A stretch of 64,000 nt of DNA from Acetobacteraceae bacterium (GTDB taxonomy: Bacteria > Pseudomonadota > Alphaproteobacteria > Acetobacterales > Acetobacteraceae), in the NCBI GenBank assembly GCA_027487675.1, contig JAIYDD010000270.1, forward strand, positions 1 to 64,000, read 5' to 3'. The notes beneath the pieces were generated by a model, which was not told the origin of the DNA, searched no databases, and saw only the letters and a program-made list of their open reading frames with translations. Shown piece by piece: positions 63,578 through 64,000 of the stretch; the stretch's first letter is position 1, and each line of letters begins with the position of its first letter. Made by a program: the position numbers and the translations under genes.

Positions 63578-64000
63578 ATGCGCGCCTGGGCGATCGTCGA
63601 GTCGAAGCAGCCGCTGCAGGAGATCGAACTGCCGACGCCGGAACCCACCGGCACCCAGGTCCTGCTGGAAGTCACCCATGCGGGCATCTGCCATTCCGAC
63701 ATCCACATCTGGGAAGGCGAATGGGACCTCGGCAGCCGCGGCAAGATGCGGCTGCTGGACCGCGGGGTGAAGCTGCCGCTGGCCATGGGCCACGAGATCG
63801 TCGGCCGTGTGGTGGCCTGGGGCCCGGATGCGGAAGGGCAGGGGCTCGCCGTCGGGCAGACGCGCATCGTCTTTCCCTGGGTCGGCTGCGGCACCTGCGC
63901 CCGCTGCAAGGCCGAGGAGGACAACATGTGCCTCGCCGGCAAGGCGCTCGGCGTCTTCCAGAACGGCGGCTACGCCACCCATGTCATCGCGCCCGAGCCG
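63578..64000 (+). CDS. Zinc-dependent alcohol dehydrogenase, 5' part (runs off the window)
   Basis: The first 141 residues of a medium-chain dehydrogenase are present. Cys38 (AGICHSD) and His72-Glu73 (GHEIVGRVV) are catalytic-zinc ligands, and Cys104, Cys107, Cys110 and Cys118 (CGTCARCKAEEDNMC) bind the structural zinc. The longer-than-usual spacing before GHE (WEGEWDLGSRGKMRLLDRG) resembles a subgroup seen in alphaproteobacterial alcohol dehydrogenases. The start ATG 63578 has GGGGAGGG just upstream. The coenzyme domain lies beyond the right edge. Confidence 0.9.
   Translation, partial: MRAWAIVESKQPLQEIELPTPEPTGTQVLLEVTHAGICHSDIHIWEGEWDLGSRGKMRLLDRGVKLPLAMGHEIVGRVVAWGPDAEGQGLAVGQTRIVFPWVGCGTCARCKAEEDNMCLAGKALGVFQNGGYATHVIAPEP

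Overview
The window is about 64 kb of very GC-rich DNA, densely packed with genes whose products look alphaproteobacterial. The abundance of solute-uptake systems (polyamine-type, branched-chain amino-acid-type and two dipeptide-type ABC transporters, plus a Bug/TctC receptor), together with hydroxypyruvate isomerase and tartronate semialdehyde reductase, CarD, SWIB and two RND pumps, suggests a free-living member of the Acetobacteraceae (Roseomonas-like). That placement is inferred from gene content and base composition; there is no rRNA or tRNA gene to confirm it.

Layout. 0.1-7.4 kb, minus strand: one operon of a polyamine-type ABC transporter (two permeases, binding protein, ATPase) followed by AroM, a DUF917 protein and a HyuA-type ATPase. 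7.6-12.3 kb: a rhodanese/DUF2892 protein, a hormone-sensitive-lipase-type hydrolase, and a divergent 886-residue acyl-CoA-synthetase/GNAT protein of the PatZ type. 12.3-16.4 kb: a MITE-like element, an XRE regulator, GarR, a FitAB toxin-antitoxin pair with a clear operator, and Hyi. 16.5-26.7 kb, plus strand: an AI-2E family exporter, a five-gene dipeptide-type ABC operon, an M48 lipoprotein protease, a SWIB protein and an orphan sensor kinase. 26.7-39.2 kb: two RND/MFP efflux operons, one with a divergent TetR and the other with a co-directional TetR, separated by four genes of unknown function. 39.4-45.4 kb: DedA, a lytic transglycosylase, a divergent RpoD-type sigma factor with an internal 9-residue repeat, a decayed second AI-2E gene, a proline-rich ORF and CarD. 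45.8-57 kb: livGFKHM, then a DUF1028 protein heading a second dipeptide ABC operon. 57-64 kb: a hybrid histidine kinase with an upstream PhnD-like periplasmic protein, a small membrane protein-XpaC-TelA operon, a Bug receptor, and the 5' part of a zinc alcohol dehydrogenase that runs off the right edge.

How the genes work together. Most of the window is nutrient acquisition: import machinery is paired with candidate processing enzymes (AroM/DUF917/HyuA with the polyamine-type importer; the Ntn-type DUF1028 protein with the second peptide importer; Hyi and GarR converting hydroxypyruvate or tartronate semialdehyde to glycerate). Non-coding structure is unusually rich. It includes two copies of a ~105 bp palindromic element that each supply a stop codon, several copies of a C/G-rich palindrome of which one separates a binding-protein gene from its permeases, a ~227 bp element with 23 bp terminal inverted repeats, and well-formed operator palindromes for a TetR protein and for the FitA antitoxin. 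No transposase, integrase, CRISPR array, tRNA or rRNA gene was seen.
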